DNA of 64,000 nucleotides. Origin: Augochlora pura (lineage: Eukaryota > Arthropoda > Insecta > Hymenoptera > Halictidae). The notes beneath the pieces are model-generated. The model was not told where the DNA came from. It made no database searches and was given only the letters and a program-made list of their open reading frames with translations. The stretch's first letter is position 1, and each line of letters begins with the position of its first letter. Shown here one piece after another: positions 50,580 to 64,000 of this stretch. The position numbers were made by a program, and so were the translations under genes. The stretch spans positions 24,477,782 to 24,541,781 of the forward strand of contig NC_135773.1 of assembly GCF_028453695.1 (NCBI RefSeq), written 5' to 3'.

Positions 50580-51140
50580 GCTAGACGGAAGTTAGGCCGG
50601 TACTGGGGACAAAGTTTGGTCAGAGTCCAAGTCGCTAAAAGGAAGAAAATTTCGGAAAATACGGAGGAGTCGCGCGTGCACCGCGCTCGCCGGGGCCATT
50701 GAAGAAATTTAACAGGGAACAGTGCGCGGCGCGACCGAACCCGCCAACTCGCGAAACACTTTTAAACTAACTAACGGGCCACGTCTGCTCGGGAATGTCC
50801 GCAGGAAGGAGACACGCGCCGCGAGCGGGACAGAGAGACGGGTCCGGGGTCCTCCCCCGGATCTCGTGCAAGAAGGACTCCCGCGCGCCGCATTGCCGGG
50901 CGCCGTCGCGGCTTGCTTTTTCGACGACTCGAGGACACGTTACAAAGATGTTGCTCGGCCAGTCATCTGTCCTGTCTGAAGCACGTCTGCCAGTTGGAAG
51001 CGAAGGAACACTGGCCGCGACGACCTTGTTCCACAGCACGACGAGCCACGCGGAACGGAACACCTGAGTGTCTCTTGGATTTCAAAGTGGAGGAAAATGG
51101 CCGCGATGGAAGCTCCGCTGCCCTCGCAGTCGCCGGATAG
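50580..51140 (+). promoter_or_regulatory. GC-rich block, candidate promoter and 5' end
   Basis: About 560 bp of CpG-rich DNA that switches abruptly to AT-rich sequence after 51150. Near its end an ATG in good context (GGAAAATGG, start 51097) opens 28 codons beginning MAAMEAPLPSQSPDRQ. A GC-type donor (ATAG then GCAAGC, at 51140) could end an exon there. No family recognised. Confidence 0.2.
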
Positions 51141-51602
51141 GCAAGCCGAACCGTTTTCTTTTTTCTTTAATAATAAAACATGATTATATATTTAAAGCGT
51201 ACCAGGATCGGCAATTTATAGGTAATCATCGATTGGAAACGACAGGGATGAATGAATTTTCGCACCAGCTCGAATATCGCGACGACAGATTCGCGATCCC
51301 TTTATCCTTGAAAGCTATATTAATAAAGAGCCGCGACGTTAATTAAAAAAGGGAACCGCGGCATCGACTTCTCATCGAGGTAAATACTTTCCTCGAGGAA
51401 TTAATGTCGCGGGTTCGCGTTCGATTGAAAACCGATCAGCTCGAGTACGAATTATTATTTATCCGGCTATCGAGCGCCTGAAAAATCGTGGGGATTCGTC
51501 CGCTCGCGAATAAAGCCCGGGTTAATCGATCGAAACTCGCCAATCTCTTCTCCGTCGTCGTTCTCATTCGGTGTTCATAAGTCCCGAGGAATAAAGGTGA
51601 TC

Positions 51603-51623
51603 CGCGCGCGCGCGCGCGCGCGC
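51603..51623 (+). repeat. (CG)n microsatellite
   Basis: About ten perfect CG units. Confidence 0.95.
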
Positions 51624-53399
51624 AGTCTACCGTTCGAAATTCCCGGGGACTTCTAGCTTCCCTTTCTTTTTTTTTATGATAACGGGATAGGGAAAGCGGT
51701 CCTTTAACTTTATCGGATCATGGTCTTTCCGGCGCCTTTACACGTACTGCGGGCGAGGAACTTTGAAATTGCAGAATTATCCCTGTGTACGGATACATCT
51801 TTAGGAAATCGACTTTCGAACTGAAAGTCGAAACCCTCGTCCCCAGAGCTTAGGCAAATGCTCCACCTTCGGTTAAATAATCCCGCCGCTTACGGTGAAA
51901 TTTCCTGGAAAATTTCTTCCCTCGCCGGGATGGCCAGGTGGCCCCGCGCCCCTCCCGCGGCGTCGCCGACGGTGTCTGGGTCGAATGTCTATCTGCGCCA
52001 CGACGCGCTAAAAATTAACGCGGTGAATCGCGGATCGTTGTCTGCTACGACGGGATCGAAACTCGAAATTCCTTTCGCGAACGATCATTCCGTTGCGCTG
52101 AATAACAGACCGCTGAATTATTAATACAATTTGCGCAACGATTTTTCCCGTTGCCATTACTCACCGCCGACCATTATTCACGGGGCGAAATCTTTTCTTC
52201 CGCGCGAACAAAAGTTTCGTCGATTCGAAATGCAAGAAAAATTCACCCACGAATATGGAGATTCTTTCACGCGGATCGAACTTCTTATTTATTTCGTCGC
52301 GGCACCTCGTCGATAGTTTTTTTTTTTCCAACAGACGTCGACGTATTCGTTGACCGAGACGTTATCGGGAACAGACGCGTATCTGTAACGCGGGTATCGA
52401 TAAGCGCTCGCATATTCATTGAGGAAACGGTGACCGAGAGAATCCGCGCTTTTTTCATTAGCTACTCTTAGCTGAGTGGGACCATTTTCCGTTCGGATTA
52501 GCGTGGCCGATCGAAACGGCGATCGGTGTAACACACTGACCAGTGGTTCGGACACTGGTTTCTCGCATTAGCCGCGACGATTGAATTCGCGTCAGCGGAC
52601 ACGGGGCTCACGGGTCACGGAGATCCTTGATATTTACTTTCCATCGGATCCGTGTTTCCGATATTCATATCACGCTTAAACTGACCGCCCGACCCCTGTC
52701 GTTATTTTTGGAAGAGCGGCGACGAACCGATCCGGATCAAGCGATCCAGTCAGCGCGCGTCGACGACACTATCAACGCGAAACTAAAGGGCAATACCCAT
52801 CGTGCTTGTACACGGGCACGTCGATACAGGCAAGGACGAGGGAAGGGGGAGGGGGCGAGAAGAGGAGGACGCGAAGGGTGGGAAATGTTGCGGAGGGCGC
52901 GACCGAACGATCGAATGTTTTTGCCGGTAGTCATAAATTGAATACTAATTGACACATGCGTTCGGGTCTCGTTGTATTTCACCCGTTCAACTTTCGTCGC
53001 GCCGACCGCCGTGTTTAAACGGCCGGCACATATGTACCGAAGATATAAATTAGCGGATAAATACGTACGACAGCCGGTTAACGCGAGAGTGAGAGAACTA
53101 GGTTCCCCTACCCTGATCCGCTGCCTCCGCGCCCCAACTCCACCTTTGCCATCTGAATCAATACCTACTTGTTTACTGGATCGTTGCCAGCGGGATTTCA
53201 TTGAACCGACGATCGTCCCATCCTAATTAATTCCATCTTTTGTTATGGTTGTTTCGCAACTCCGATGGTTACTCACGTTCCAGGGAAAACCTATTGGTTA
53301 CCATACTCGAGCCTCCCCTGGCACGGACATCGACTAATTATCCAAGTCCGCCTATCCTCCTCCGATCTGCTCCAGCGTTTCCCTAAACCTCTGCCTTTT

Positions 53400-53580
53400 T
53401 TCTTCCCTCTCTCTCTCTCTCTCCTTCTCTCTGTCGGTTTCTCTCTCTTTCTGTCTCTCTGTCTCTCTGTCGGTCTCCCTCTTTCTGTTGCTACCACACT
53501 CGCCCATCCTTCCCCTGTCCTTTTCCGTCTCCCTTCTTTCTTCCTTTCTCCATCCTTCTCCACCCTCTCCGCCTCTCTTT
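53400..53580 (+). repeat. CT-rich low-complexity block
   Basis: About 180 bp of interrupted CT, CTGT and CCTT units. Open frames through it on both strands are low-complexity artefacts. Confidence 0.9.
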
Positions 53581-55749
53581 CTCCGTACTCGATTCTACCC
53601 CTTTCTGTGTTTTATCGATGTGGGTGGAAACGATAATCGAGAAGGACCCGGTTGGCAAGTCCCGTAAACTTCTGCTCCCCCGAATGACTCGACCTCGACG
53701 AGAGACACATCGCCGCACAACAATGCCTCATCACTTACGCTACTTGCGAGCAACTTATCGGTGGGTATACCTACACCGTGTACCCTGCTGTGTACGTGTG
53801 CGCGCAGTGTGCTCGATAGAAATATGAGACGCTTTGCATATTTCTAGATTTTATGTGTTCGAAAGAAAAGGACACCATCTTCGGACCGTGCATGCGAAAT
53901 CTTAAGTTTCAAGGAAATAAAGAGTCGGAGTTATAAAGCTGTTTCATATACAGCTATTTCTGTTTAATAATATAGCTATTTTTATATTGCAGCAGCTTCG
54001 AACAATTTTTATTTTTGATACGCGATACGTTGACTGCCCGTGACCTCGCAAAATTTCACATAAATAAAGAGATTTTATTCGAATGAAATTTGAAAAGTCA
54101 ATGTGTATATATATATTCGGATGTTAACCAAATTAGCAAGATACGATGGAATAGCACAGAAATGATTTTTCGAAAACCGGCGACAAAATATACGGAAAAA
54201 TCGAACAGCGCACCTTGTAATACGATTATCGACGACATCAGCTGTCGTTCGCGTTTAATCGTTCTCACGGGGAGATCGCGTTCACCGGTATATCGCGCAA
54301 CGACCGCACAATAAAGTCCTTACAATCGATTTTCGTGCATCAATTTTTCCTCATTTCCGTAAATGGGATCTGCGGGTTGCACCGTTCCCGATGAAATCCC
54401 GGTACAGCGACGGCCGGCCACCGGCAGCCTACATATCCCGAGCGTTTCATCTAACTAGTCGGCGATCCCTGGCCAACGTTCATTGAAAGAACTATCAAAT
54501 GGTTACACGAGAATTGCGGTTGCGAAAAAAATCGAGACAACCGAGGGACCGCTTGAAATTCGGCGGGATTATAGGATTCGGCGAGCGACCGGGGCACGTA
54601 TCACTTTCCGTTAACCAGCGATAGGATAATCGAACCGCAAAAGCGGGCATGACGAGTGTACCTACCGGTAACGGGTTTGTCATGTCGCTTCCGCTCCACG
54701 GGATCGCCCGCGATCCTTTCTATTTTACATACCAGTTATTTATCTTCCGCATACGATCCGCCGTTTACTGTGTCGGTTAATTAAAACGTTTTTTTGTTTT
54801 TTCGTCGCGTCTCGTCGTCGACGAAAACCAGTGGGTCCGCCGGCCGCGCGTCGGCTCGTCCTAAAAATCATCAACCGGACAGAAACGTTTCCCCGCCGTT
54901 CTACCGATTATAAACCCCCCGCCGGGCCGTTTATCATATTCTAACAGAATGACATGTGTCATGAACAAAAATACTTCCCTTCGCAGCGCGTGCACACACA
55001 TACGCGCGCGCTTTCTCGCCGGGACGCTTCCGCTGTAAGCGCGAAACTATTTTCGAGAAATAAAGGAAAACCAGCGAGTGCAGTTTTTATTTTTCTGTCG
55101 ATGCGATCGCTTTCTTTTTGATCAGGTATTAGCTTTGCTTGTCGCGTGAATGTTAGATGCTTCGATTACTGTGTTTTGGAGCGAAGCTCGAGGCAATGAT
55201 TAATAAATGGAAAAGTTTATGTATTTTATCATAAATACGTGTTATCCGTTTTAAGGAATTTTGAAAGTTTATTAACGTCCGATTATTAACGTCGACGACC
55301 GTACGACGTATCGTAATCCGTTTTTCCAGCGGACCGAGCATCAGGCTTGATCACGGCTGCAGGTAAGTCAGTGGACCGGGCTGTCTGAAAATTATGATAT
55401 TGGCCTGGCCCCGCTCTCGATTCCGTGGCTAAAGCGTTTTCCATTACATTTACCTGCACCGAGAACTTCGGCCGGGGCACCGCTGATAGTTGGGCGACCT
55501 TTCTCTAGCCGTGGTAACGGCCACGCTCGGACGAGAAATCGAGAAAGCATTAAACCATTAGTTGCCGATTGGTTAGCTAGTGGCTCGCGCGCGAGCAAGC
55601 GACCGGCTCGAATTCATCCCGAGAATTGGCCACGGTCTTTCGCGTACCGAACGAACCTTAATGGCCGGAGCTCGAAACCGCCATGAATCGGCGCGCGGGC
55701 TAACGGCGGAGGCCCTCGTATCGAGAGTACCGAGGAAAAGATGAAAACA

Positions 55750-55772
55750 CAGAGAGAGAGAGAGAGAGAGAG
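55750..55772 (+). repeat. (GA)n microsatellite
   Basis: Perfect (AG)11. Confidence 0.95.
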
Positions 55773-58700
55773 GACCGGGGGACTTAAAACCGTGAGGGGG
55801 ACGGGCTAACGTGCTCGTTCAACCCTGTCCAATTTTCTTTTGGACAGACATCATCTTGCGACGAGCGCGGGCACAGACTCCGATAAATGGAGCCACTTCC
55901 AAGCCTGTTGTGAACTCAGCCGCGAACCCGTCGTCCCCCTCCTTGTTTGCCGAGGTATGCGCGCATCTTTCGTGCGTGCGGCCCCGCTATCCGATGCACC
56001 GGCAGATCCGTGAATTATGACTTTTACACTCGCGAGCGTATCGATTACTTCCGGCTGAACGACAATGTTTGCGGCGGCCTGCGCGAATATCGAGCTCGAA
56101 TAGCGGATTCCCCGATCATGCCTCCGAGGTTGAGTCGCACTGCGAAGGCAGCGGTTTCATGGTTCTCCTTTTCAATGCTAGCAGCAATCGTCTATGACCC
56201 CGCGCTTCGTGTATCGGTTGTTGTCTAGTTATTCAGAGCCGAGGATTGCCCGGAGTGCGGTGAAAAGAGCCACGGAATCGTACGTTTGCTATTTTTCGAA
56301 ACAAGGTTTAGCTTCGCCAAGGAGTGCCCGAAGAATCGATCGAATATTCGTATCGCTTTAAAACCATCAGCGAACAGCACTTGTTTATCCCATTTCCCTT
56401 CCATCGCCAACTAGGAAGTAAATGGTTAAAGTAATTTCCTCGACGAGTGGTCGGGTGACACCCTCGCCCGGTTACCTTCCACATTTTCTCCGTTTCCCAT
56501 TCGGAGAGGCCGGGCCGGTGTTTACTTTTCGCGTTTCCGCGACCGGCTATTTTTCCGGCTATTTTTATTATTCAAACGTTTATAGATATTTATCTGGCCG
56601 CGGTTTTAAAATCGGATTTTAAATTTAAATGTCGCGGGGGCTGCAAATTCCGGCCGCGGCTCTGTTGCGAAAGAACAACCGCGTTGAATATGCTCCATAA
56701 TGAATGAGATTATGCCGAACGATTATAAAATCCTCGCTATAGATTTCTGGCGGTTTCTGATAACGGGGCCGGCGCCACCCCCTGTCGAATATTGGCCCAC
56801 CCATCGGCGAATAAAGTCGAACGCGCTGAATAATTTTCGGGAATTACCAACGCGGTGTCTTCCGTGAAACGGAGCCACGAGGCGAGCACCGCGGTCCGCC
56901 AACAATTATTGTATACTTAATTTATGCTAAAAATCAACTCTAACGTTGAACACGCCGACCGTGGATATTCGTGGAGAATGTGCTTCCCGCTAGATACACC
57001 GCCAATATCGAACACCGAATTCGACGGCTACATAAATATCGTCTTATAACAACGGACAGAGTTATTCAGGTTATTCGGCTCAATAAAATAAAAATGATCG
57101 CCCGTATTAATTGCGCGAGGGAACAGCTCTTTTTTTTGTATCATAAATGCGTGAAATCCGCGGGACGATAAAAAAAAAAAAGAAACACGTATGCTCGAAC
57201 GAGAAAGATTATTCGAAAATTATTCGCACATGTTATTTTAATGATTTCAGCGATTGTAAAAAGGGACACGTTTATTGTGATTTATGCACGATAAACGTAC
57301 GAATAACCGTATATTGTTATTCATACATTGACACGCATGAATATTGATGGAACCGGGAGCAGTTATGAAATAGTGATTATGTGGCCTGTTTAATCCAGAT
57401 TTTACTATAGTTATTTTCGAATAATTATCCAATGAGATAAGTGTTGATGAGCCCGTACAAGCGGCATTCTTGCTTTATCGCGACCACGCTGTAGCACATA
57501 TGTATCCTATACATAGGTGTGTACGTACATGTATATGTATACATATATAGTCCATCAAAAATGTATACACAGGTTTGACATAATACACACGCCCGGTTGT
57601 TTGAATATTCATCCTACGAAATATGGAAATTGATGATCGTAAAATGGATAATGTGCTCTAGGCTTTATTCCAATCCGATAGTCTAAATTGTGTCTGCTGT
57701 GTGTCGGGCATATTTTAAATTTGATCATTTTATCGGCTGCCGAATAATCTGCGATATTTATCGGAGACACTGGTGTCGCCGTATCAAGCCCGGATTTAAA
57801 TGCATTAAAGGGAATACTAGAGCGTTTAAAGCTGCCATTTCCGCAAGTACAATATAATATCAACAGTTCTTCGATCGAAAGTCGAGGACCCCTCCATTGT
57901 TGAGTGTAGCAATTAATTTCATGGAATTTCTAAATAATTATCCTTATATTTGATTACAGAAAGATTTCAGTTTTACGAGAATCCTGGCCAGAAATGAAAT
58001 GTTACCTTTGAAAGATATTTATTCAGTCGTCGTATTCCAAAATGATTTTCCGAAGCATTTAAACGGAAGCGGCGTAGAAAGGCTCCAGATACGTTTCGAA
58101 TGCTAACCAAATGGATTGGCGAAGCGAATGGTCTTCCTTATCTATTGATCAGAGAGCTAAATAGTCTCCACCTCATCAACCGAAGTGGGGTAGAGCACAA
58201 ATTAAAATGGATTTCATTCGCAGATCCGTCAGACGCGTAAAATGTGCCTGGACTTTCTTGATGCGCGTTCCAATTAAGTGCAAAAATGAATATCGAATAT
58301 TTATTTACGCAAGGAGTATAAATTAATTGTAATGTATCGATTTCCGTGGAAAATATTTCCGGACACCCGCAGACGTGCTGGGAAATATTTAGACGGGCCT
58401 GATCGCGTGTATTCTTTATCCAATAATGTTAGCAATCGAATTTAATGTACTTTTGTGATACGAAATGTAATCTTGTCGAGCGAATAAATAAAGAATATAT
58501 CTTTATTCCGAAAACTATTTTATGTGAAAGTTATTCGATGCCAGAAGCAAGGCAGATGCGATCGTTCGACGATAAATGTCTGTCCAAAAACGTTTCTTTA
58601 TAATTTACGACGTGCTATAATTACGAGCACTAAATTCGCGAGATACGTTATTTAGTAATTATCGTGCCGCATACCTCGTTGTATGTAATTGGTTTCATTG

Positions 58701-61667
58701 GAATCAGCACATGTTCCACTAATCACCGGAGAGTCTCAACTCTTGAAGGTTCTACGAGCCAGTGCATAGAAAGAAAGAAAATAGGAAACGTGGCGAACTA
58801 AGACCCCGAACTTCCGAACTTCTGTTATATCGGCTTAATCACCCTTCTGTTTACGTTAGTCCCTTCCTCGAGGAACTCTTGAAACAAAGTCTTACGAAAT
58901 GAAGTTCCAAATTCGACGTATTTAGCGATACCTCCGTGAACGAATTTCCAAGTGCATTGATTGCTTCAACTCCTCGCCAACATCGCCCTAATTATTCACG
59001 TTATATCTATCGAACCACATTCAGAATAATACTGTAAATCTAGTTCTAAATCCGCAACAAATAAAGCTTGTTAAACCTGCTTGAGTAAATGCGAAAACAC
59101 AATTACTTAAGAACGATTCAAAATACATTGTCCGACGGCGACAACGTTCTGCTGTTTTTATTCGATTAAATAAATCCTGCATACTTTACGTGCACACGAT
59201 TGCGGATCTTTATGGAAAGTAGAAAGCCACCGCGATGAAAATGTATTTCGTCTTTCAATAATATTAACACGTTGAGACCAATTTTATTCTATTAAATAAA
59301 CTGTAGTCTTTCAACTTCTTTATCATTTTATTTTCCATTCTTCTACTTTCGTGAGAAAAAAGAAATGCATTGAAATCCGCGGTCTACTTATCGCGCGATA
59401 ATAAATCTTCTTTTTCATTCTCGCGTTGTTGCTTCTTCGTAATGTTCGATAACATTTTATTTGCTTACGCGCGAGCGTTAGAATTCCTCTCTGTGTTTTG
59501 TGGATGGAATATTTATGCGAAAAGTCTCGCGCTAACGGAAAGAAATATTACGTTCGAAAAGGAAGAAAGCGAGACGCGTCACGACTGGATGAATACTATT
59601 TGTTTGAAGCGGGGCGGGAGGACGCGCTCGGGCCGAAGGTTACGTTTTCGAACGCGATATTTTTTCCCCCCCTTGCCGATGATAATTTCACAATCGATGT
59701 GCAGCAGGTCGGATTGAAAGCGTGTACTCGTAGAACATCGAGCGGCTTTGATCCCCGGCCTTCAAAGACCTCGTTTCAATTTTAACTTTTGCTAAATCTT
59801 TTAATCACCGAACCAATTCACCTCCGCGGAGCCCAATAGAACGTCGGGTTTCGAACGGGTGATCACAGAATATTTCGAGGATCCCGCCGCGTTCGGAAGT
59901 GCTCACGGTTCCCGAACGAGATTCTATTCGAGGAATTGTCATGTGCGATTTTGCAATAATAACCGGACGATCCGAGCTTGTTCTCGCGCGACGAAACTGA
60001 TTCGTTGCGAAACGGCACGAATTTCCATCGGCGACGATCTCCGCTTTACCTACTCCTTTAAAATATGCTCGTCGAAAAATGGGATATCACGTTACAATAC
60101 TTTAGCTATGAAAACGTTTCTGTTAGAATATCAATTTTAAGCTTCCACGATACATAATTATTTTCTCTATTTTCTAATTGCGAAAGCATCTCGATTAGGG
60201 TGCCGCGTTTAAGACATTAGGTTCGTTCAATCTCATCTGAAAGCAGAAGGCAACGCGATAAATCTTGCGCAAGTATATTTCAGGCACTCGTCGATACACC
60301 AGAGTCGTTCACCAAACAATTTATTTCTTACGCGATCTTTTCGCAGGAAGATTGCGATCGCGCGAGGAAAGAGAGGAGGGGGTGGGGTGGGGGCAAGGAT
60401 CGTCTGAAAAAAAAAAAATAACAAATCGTAGGGCAGCGTGGTATCGATCTGCCGTCGGAGAGCATTTGTTCTCCGTTTCATCGACCGGAAGGAGAAAATT
60501 CCGTTTGAAGGCTCGAGGTAACGATTCGTTACTGCAACTTTCGATATTTCACCCGGGAGCAGGGAGCAAGTGTCTGCAGACGGTTGGTTAAATTTCTTTG
60601 GCAACGGGGAGGATGGTCCCGGAAGGGTTACACGGTATTCCGTGGAGGCGTGCCCCGAACGAAAAGCTTCGCGCCGGTCTATAAAATTGTGAACCGGGCC
60701 AGGGCCGGGGACAGAAAAATCAATTAGACTGCCTCCGACAGCCACGTCGCCATGATTCAGGAAACCGATAAATCTGCGCGCACCGACATCACCACCCCTG
60801 GCTCAAATCTTGAGTATCCCGCCCTCTATAGGACTCGGTCAATTGTTCCTCCCTTTTTCCCTCCTTTCCGCCGTATCAACCATAAACGAGCCACTACACG
60901 AAAGTAACAAGAAGAATGATAAAACGCTGAAGAATGAAACAACGATGTCGACGAAACTCTGCACACTTGTGATATATTTGTACACGCACGGTGAACGTAG
61001 CTAAAATTCTAGCCGTGTACGAGCAGTGAATTACGAGAATATTAGGATTTAAAATTTGTTCAAATTGCTCCGCACCATATCTGCTGTTGGATAACTCCGA
61101 CTGTGCTATTGGAACGTACGCGCTCAACTTTTAAAAACTTTACATTTTCGCGTATTTGACTGGAATTTTAGCTACCGCGTATGCTCCTCTTATTAGAGTT
61201 TAATTAAAAACTATTGACACTGGAGATAGCGAGCGAAATTAGGCTTCTTGCAGAGAGACCTACGTGAGTCTACATGTTGAGTGTTGCAGGAACACTTGCG
61301 CAGAGTTGACGGGTTGCACGCCTAAATAAAGCAGTGCCGTGTACGATCCTCTTGAAACGCTTTAAAAGACGAGCAACATGATTCATGGAACTGTAAGCGC
61401 CTACTAGACAAGTGTCGTGGTAACGACAACGATAAAGAATGAACACGTGGTGATTAGTTCTGGAAGCGTTCTTCCGAGAAGGATCTATAATTAGAGTTAA
61501 CCTAGTGAGGAGTATCGATGATTATTAAGTGTTTATGGGCCTCGTGTGTCCGAGTAGTTGATAACTGGAATTATTCGAATTAATTGCTTACATATAAATC
61601 TAATCTATGAAACAAGTATATTAATGTTGCTGAATTTTATATTATACCGTATTATATATAAATTATA

Positions 61668-61693
61668 AATATTATAAATATATTTATAATATT
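61668..61693. repeat. 26-bp perfect palindrome, all A/T
   Basis: The segment centred between 61680 and 61681 reads the same on both strands for 13 bp each side, inside an AT-rich stretch (61600-61700). Could be chance in such composition. Confidence 0.85.
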
Positions 61694-64000
61694 CATTCTA
61701 CGTTGTATAATAAGTAACAAATAACTGACAGACAAATATAACCTCTTTATCGAGTCCGAAAAATAGAGATGCCCGTTTTATGCATCCGAAAGTTAAAAAC
61801 GGTCTCCGCATCGTCGCTTTATCATGCGCGTAATTAAAGGAGGTACAGTTAGGATTCCCTCGCGCCCCGTTGGCGTCGATGCATCCGGATCGATTAATAC
61901 CTCCTAAGAGTCTTCTAACCCCGGCGAGCGAGTAGCTGACTTATTTTTCGTTAAGCTAATGTGTCTCTTGGAATGTTGGGGATTAACGCGTATAAGCTCG
62001 GGCACATATATCCGTCGTCGACACGGCGGCACTATCCGATGGGGCTAGATACACACATACATACGTACCACCGAGCTTTTGACGCGCATCGGTGTAAGCA
62101 GCAGCCCTGATGGGTAATCGATTTTCATTAATGGACGTCGCTCGCGTAACACAAAATTTCAGCGGACACAGTCTCGACCTCGGCCTCGGTTTCAGCCGGG
62201 GGAAAGAGACGGGGAAGTTCTGTCGCAGCGCGTGTCCCCGTTCAAATTGCTGCTGCATCGTGCTGCAACAGCAATTGTATAATTACAACGGTGATTATAC
62301 AGTGGCGGCGGAGACGATCTTCGCAAAGGCGATATCTGCTTTTAATTGATTATGCTACTTTTTTGTCGTGTAACAATGCTGAAACAGGGTCTGCTACGAT
62401 TTCAATTATTTTAACACTGGAACTACCGACGATTGAGGTATACCTGCTTCTACCGGAGGGGTCGAATGACTTGTTTCTTAAATTAACAAGACATTTAATA
62501 GAATTTAATAGTTTCGTCGCCTCGCATAATTCTGATACCATGTCTCGCGGGATTTTACATTTTACAAAGCTCTTGTCTATGATCCGAAAATGTAAAATAA
62601 ATTTTACGTAACTCGGAAGCAACATGCATCAGTCTCTAAATGTATAATTTATTAACGAAATTATTGACTCTAATGGGACAAGTGCGAGATCAATAGTTAT
62701 TCGACAGAGTGCCATTAATTTATAAACTATCCCGTGAAATGTGCTTCTGTTCCATTAGTACACCTTCGTGTTTTACATACTCGAAATCGTACGAATAATT
62801 ATTTAGCTCATAGGGTTTTCCAAGTAGTTCAATATTATCATTGGAAAATCAAAAATAATATAATAAATGTTTCTCTGGTTCGCGTTACGTTTGGAACTTG
62901 TTTCGACCAACATAGACGCATAGCAATCCCGGGAGCACCGCATACGTTTTGCCACTTTCGCAACAAAAAGTTAAATTCGCAACACGGAAACAGGAAGTAA
63001 AAATGAAAATGCGGCGTGTCTGCGTTTAATGAAACAATTTGCTGCCTTTGCTGCTAATTGTTACCGGTAATATGTATATATTTGCACGAATTGCAGGTTA
63101 TTGTAACACGAATGACTGCAACAATTAATTTATGTTATATTTACCGTTCAACTTTAGACCGCTATGCAAAATAACAATTACGAGCATAGACCGCACGAAA
63201 AAGAAACATAATATTCTTCGAAATTTGTTTGTTATTTCCAAAGCAACGAAACTCAATAAATTGTTAGTAATCCCAATAGAAACTTAACAAACGCAGTGTT
63301 CGTAGTACATATATTTAAACAGCTTATATTATTTTCGATTCGCGACTAAAAAGAATGATTGAAAACCGAGTAAAAATATCGATCGCGTAACAACTGTCTC
63401 GACAATAAATTTTTCCAGCGACGGTCGGACCTAGGAGAACCAGCGCCGAGCAAGAATTATACGTTACAGCGTGGCTGCACGTTTTAATATTAATAGACAC
63501 GTCCCGGCGTTTGTTGTTCCATTGAGAGCTGGCGCGGAATCGATTCTGGAACGATTTCGGCGCAATAAGCAAAATTATTCCGCCTCATAAAATTTTTCCA
63601 CCGCGATCGGATCCCCGCGCGATAATCTTTAAAGAGGAACGAACGCCGCTGCGTCGCGTCGTACGGTGCTCGATTTCCTTAGAAAATCGAGTTCAAGCGA
63701 AAAACACGTGGAAAATAAATCAAATACGTGGATATTACACAGTCGATATTGTAATAACTGTCCTACTAATAATTAACAATTTTTACATTTGCTTTTGTGT
63801 TTTAAGTTCTGAATTTTTCTATTATTTCTTAAGCATTTTTACAGCGGCAGAAACGATTGAAATTAACAGAAACGATGCGTTAATTTTTTAATGCAAGCTT
63901 TTAAGCGACAACGATTGTTCTCCTATTTTTCGAAGGAATCGACCGCGGCGGCCGCCGTCGTTCTCCGCCGCGCGGATTTTGTTTACCGGCGCGAGTGCCA

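Larger units (their letters stand above)
47354..64000. other. Non-coding spacer to the end of the window
   Basis: No supportable coding exon in 16.6 kb. 49300-53300 is CpG-rich with candidate 5' ends; 57100-59400 and 61500-63300 are AT-rich and empty. The long frame at 60233-60745 (-) is broken by low-complexity Phe/Pro runs and has no recognisable domain. Confidence 0.6.

Noticed and set aside
53265..53636. 123-codon Ser/Leu-rich frame
   Set aside because: Translation of a CT-rich low-complexity block; a mirror Arg/Glu/Lys frame occurs on the other strand.
60233..60745. 170-codon open frame on -
   Set aside because: Contains homopolymer Phe and Pro runs from poly-A and GGGG tracts; no domain seen.

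Overview
The window looks like nuclear DNA from an insect, most likely a hymenopteran (bee, wasp or ant). This rests on one intron-containing gene with short GT-AG introns, frequent CpG, many CT/GA and poly-C tracts, a nuclear copy of insect mitochondrial 16S rRNA, and a 100-N scaffold gap. The order-level assignment is inference. The 16S copy at 39990-40546 is the best handle for naming the species.

Only one protein-coding gene can be supported: a five-exon gene at 27833-29252 (+) for a 262-residue hydroxypyruvate isomerase (HYI; Gip in Drosophila). All four introns are GT-AG and the reading frame joins cleanly across them. A TATA box at 27742 and a cluster of five GATA sites lie just upstream.

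The remaining 62 kb or so is non-coding as far as I can read it. The notable structures are: an array of about 7.5 monomers of a 185-bp satellite (45962-47353), with single relatives at 5525-5703 and 21877-21987; a pair of 141-bp direct repeats (6203-6343 and 6585-6725); a near-intact mitochondrial 16S fragment on the + strand; and a very AT-rich block at 24722-24960 that may be a second, inverted mitochondrial fragment. There are also numerous microsatellites, poly-C/G tracts, perfect hairpins, and a few CpG-rich blocks that could be promoters or non-coding first exons of genes outside the window.

Layout: 1-5.5 kb CpG-rich spacer; 5.5-6.7 kb repeats; 6.7-24.7 kb spacer with microsatellites and poly-C tracts; 24.7-27.7 kb AT-rich stretch and HYI upstream region; 27.8-29.4 kb HYI; 29.4-39.9 kb spacer with the assembly gap; 40.0-40.5 kb mitochondrial insertion; 40.5-45.9 kb spacer with hairpins; 46.0-47.35 kb satellite; 47.35-64 kb spacer with candidate regulatory or first-exon blocks. 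No CRISPR array, rRNA operon, convincing tRNA, bacterial-type operon or clear undescribed multi-gene system is visible.
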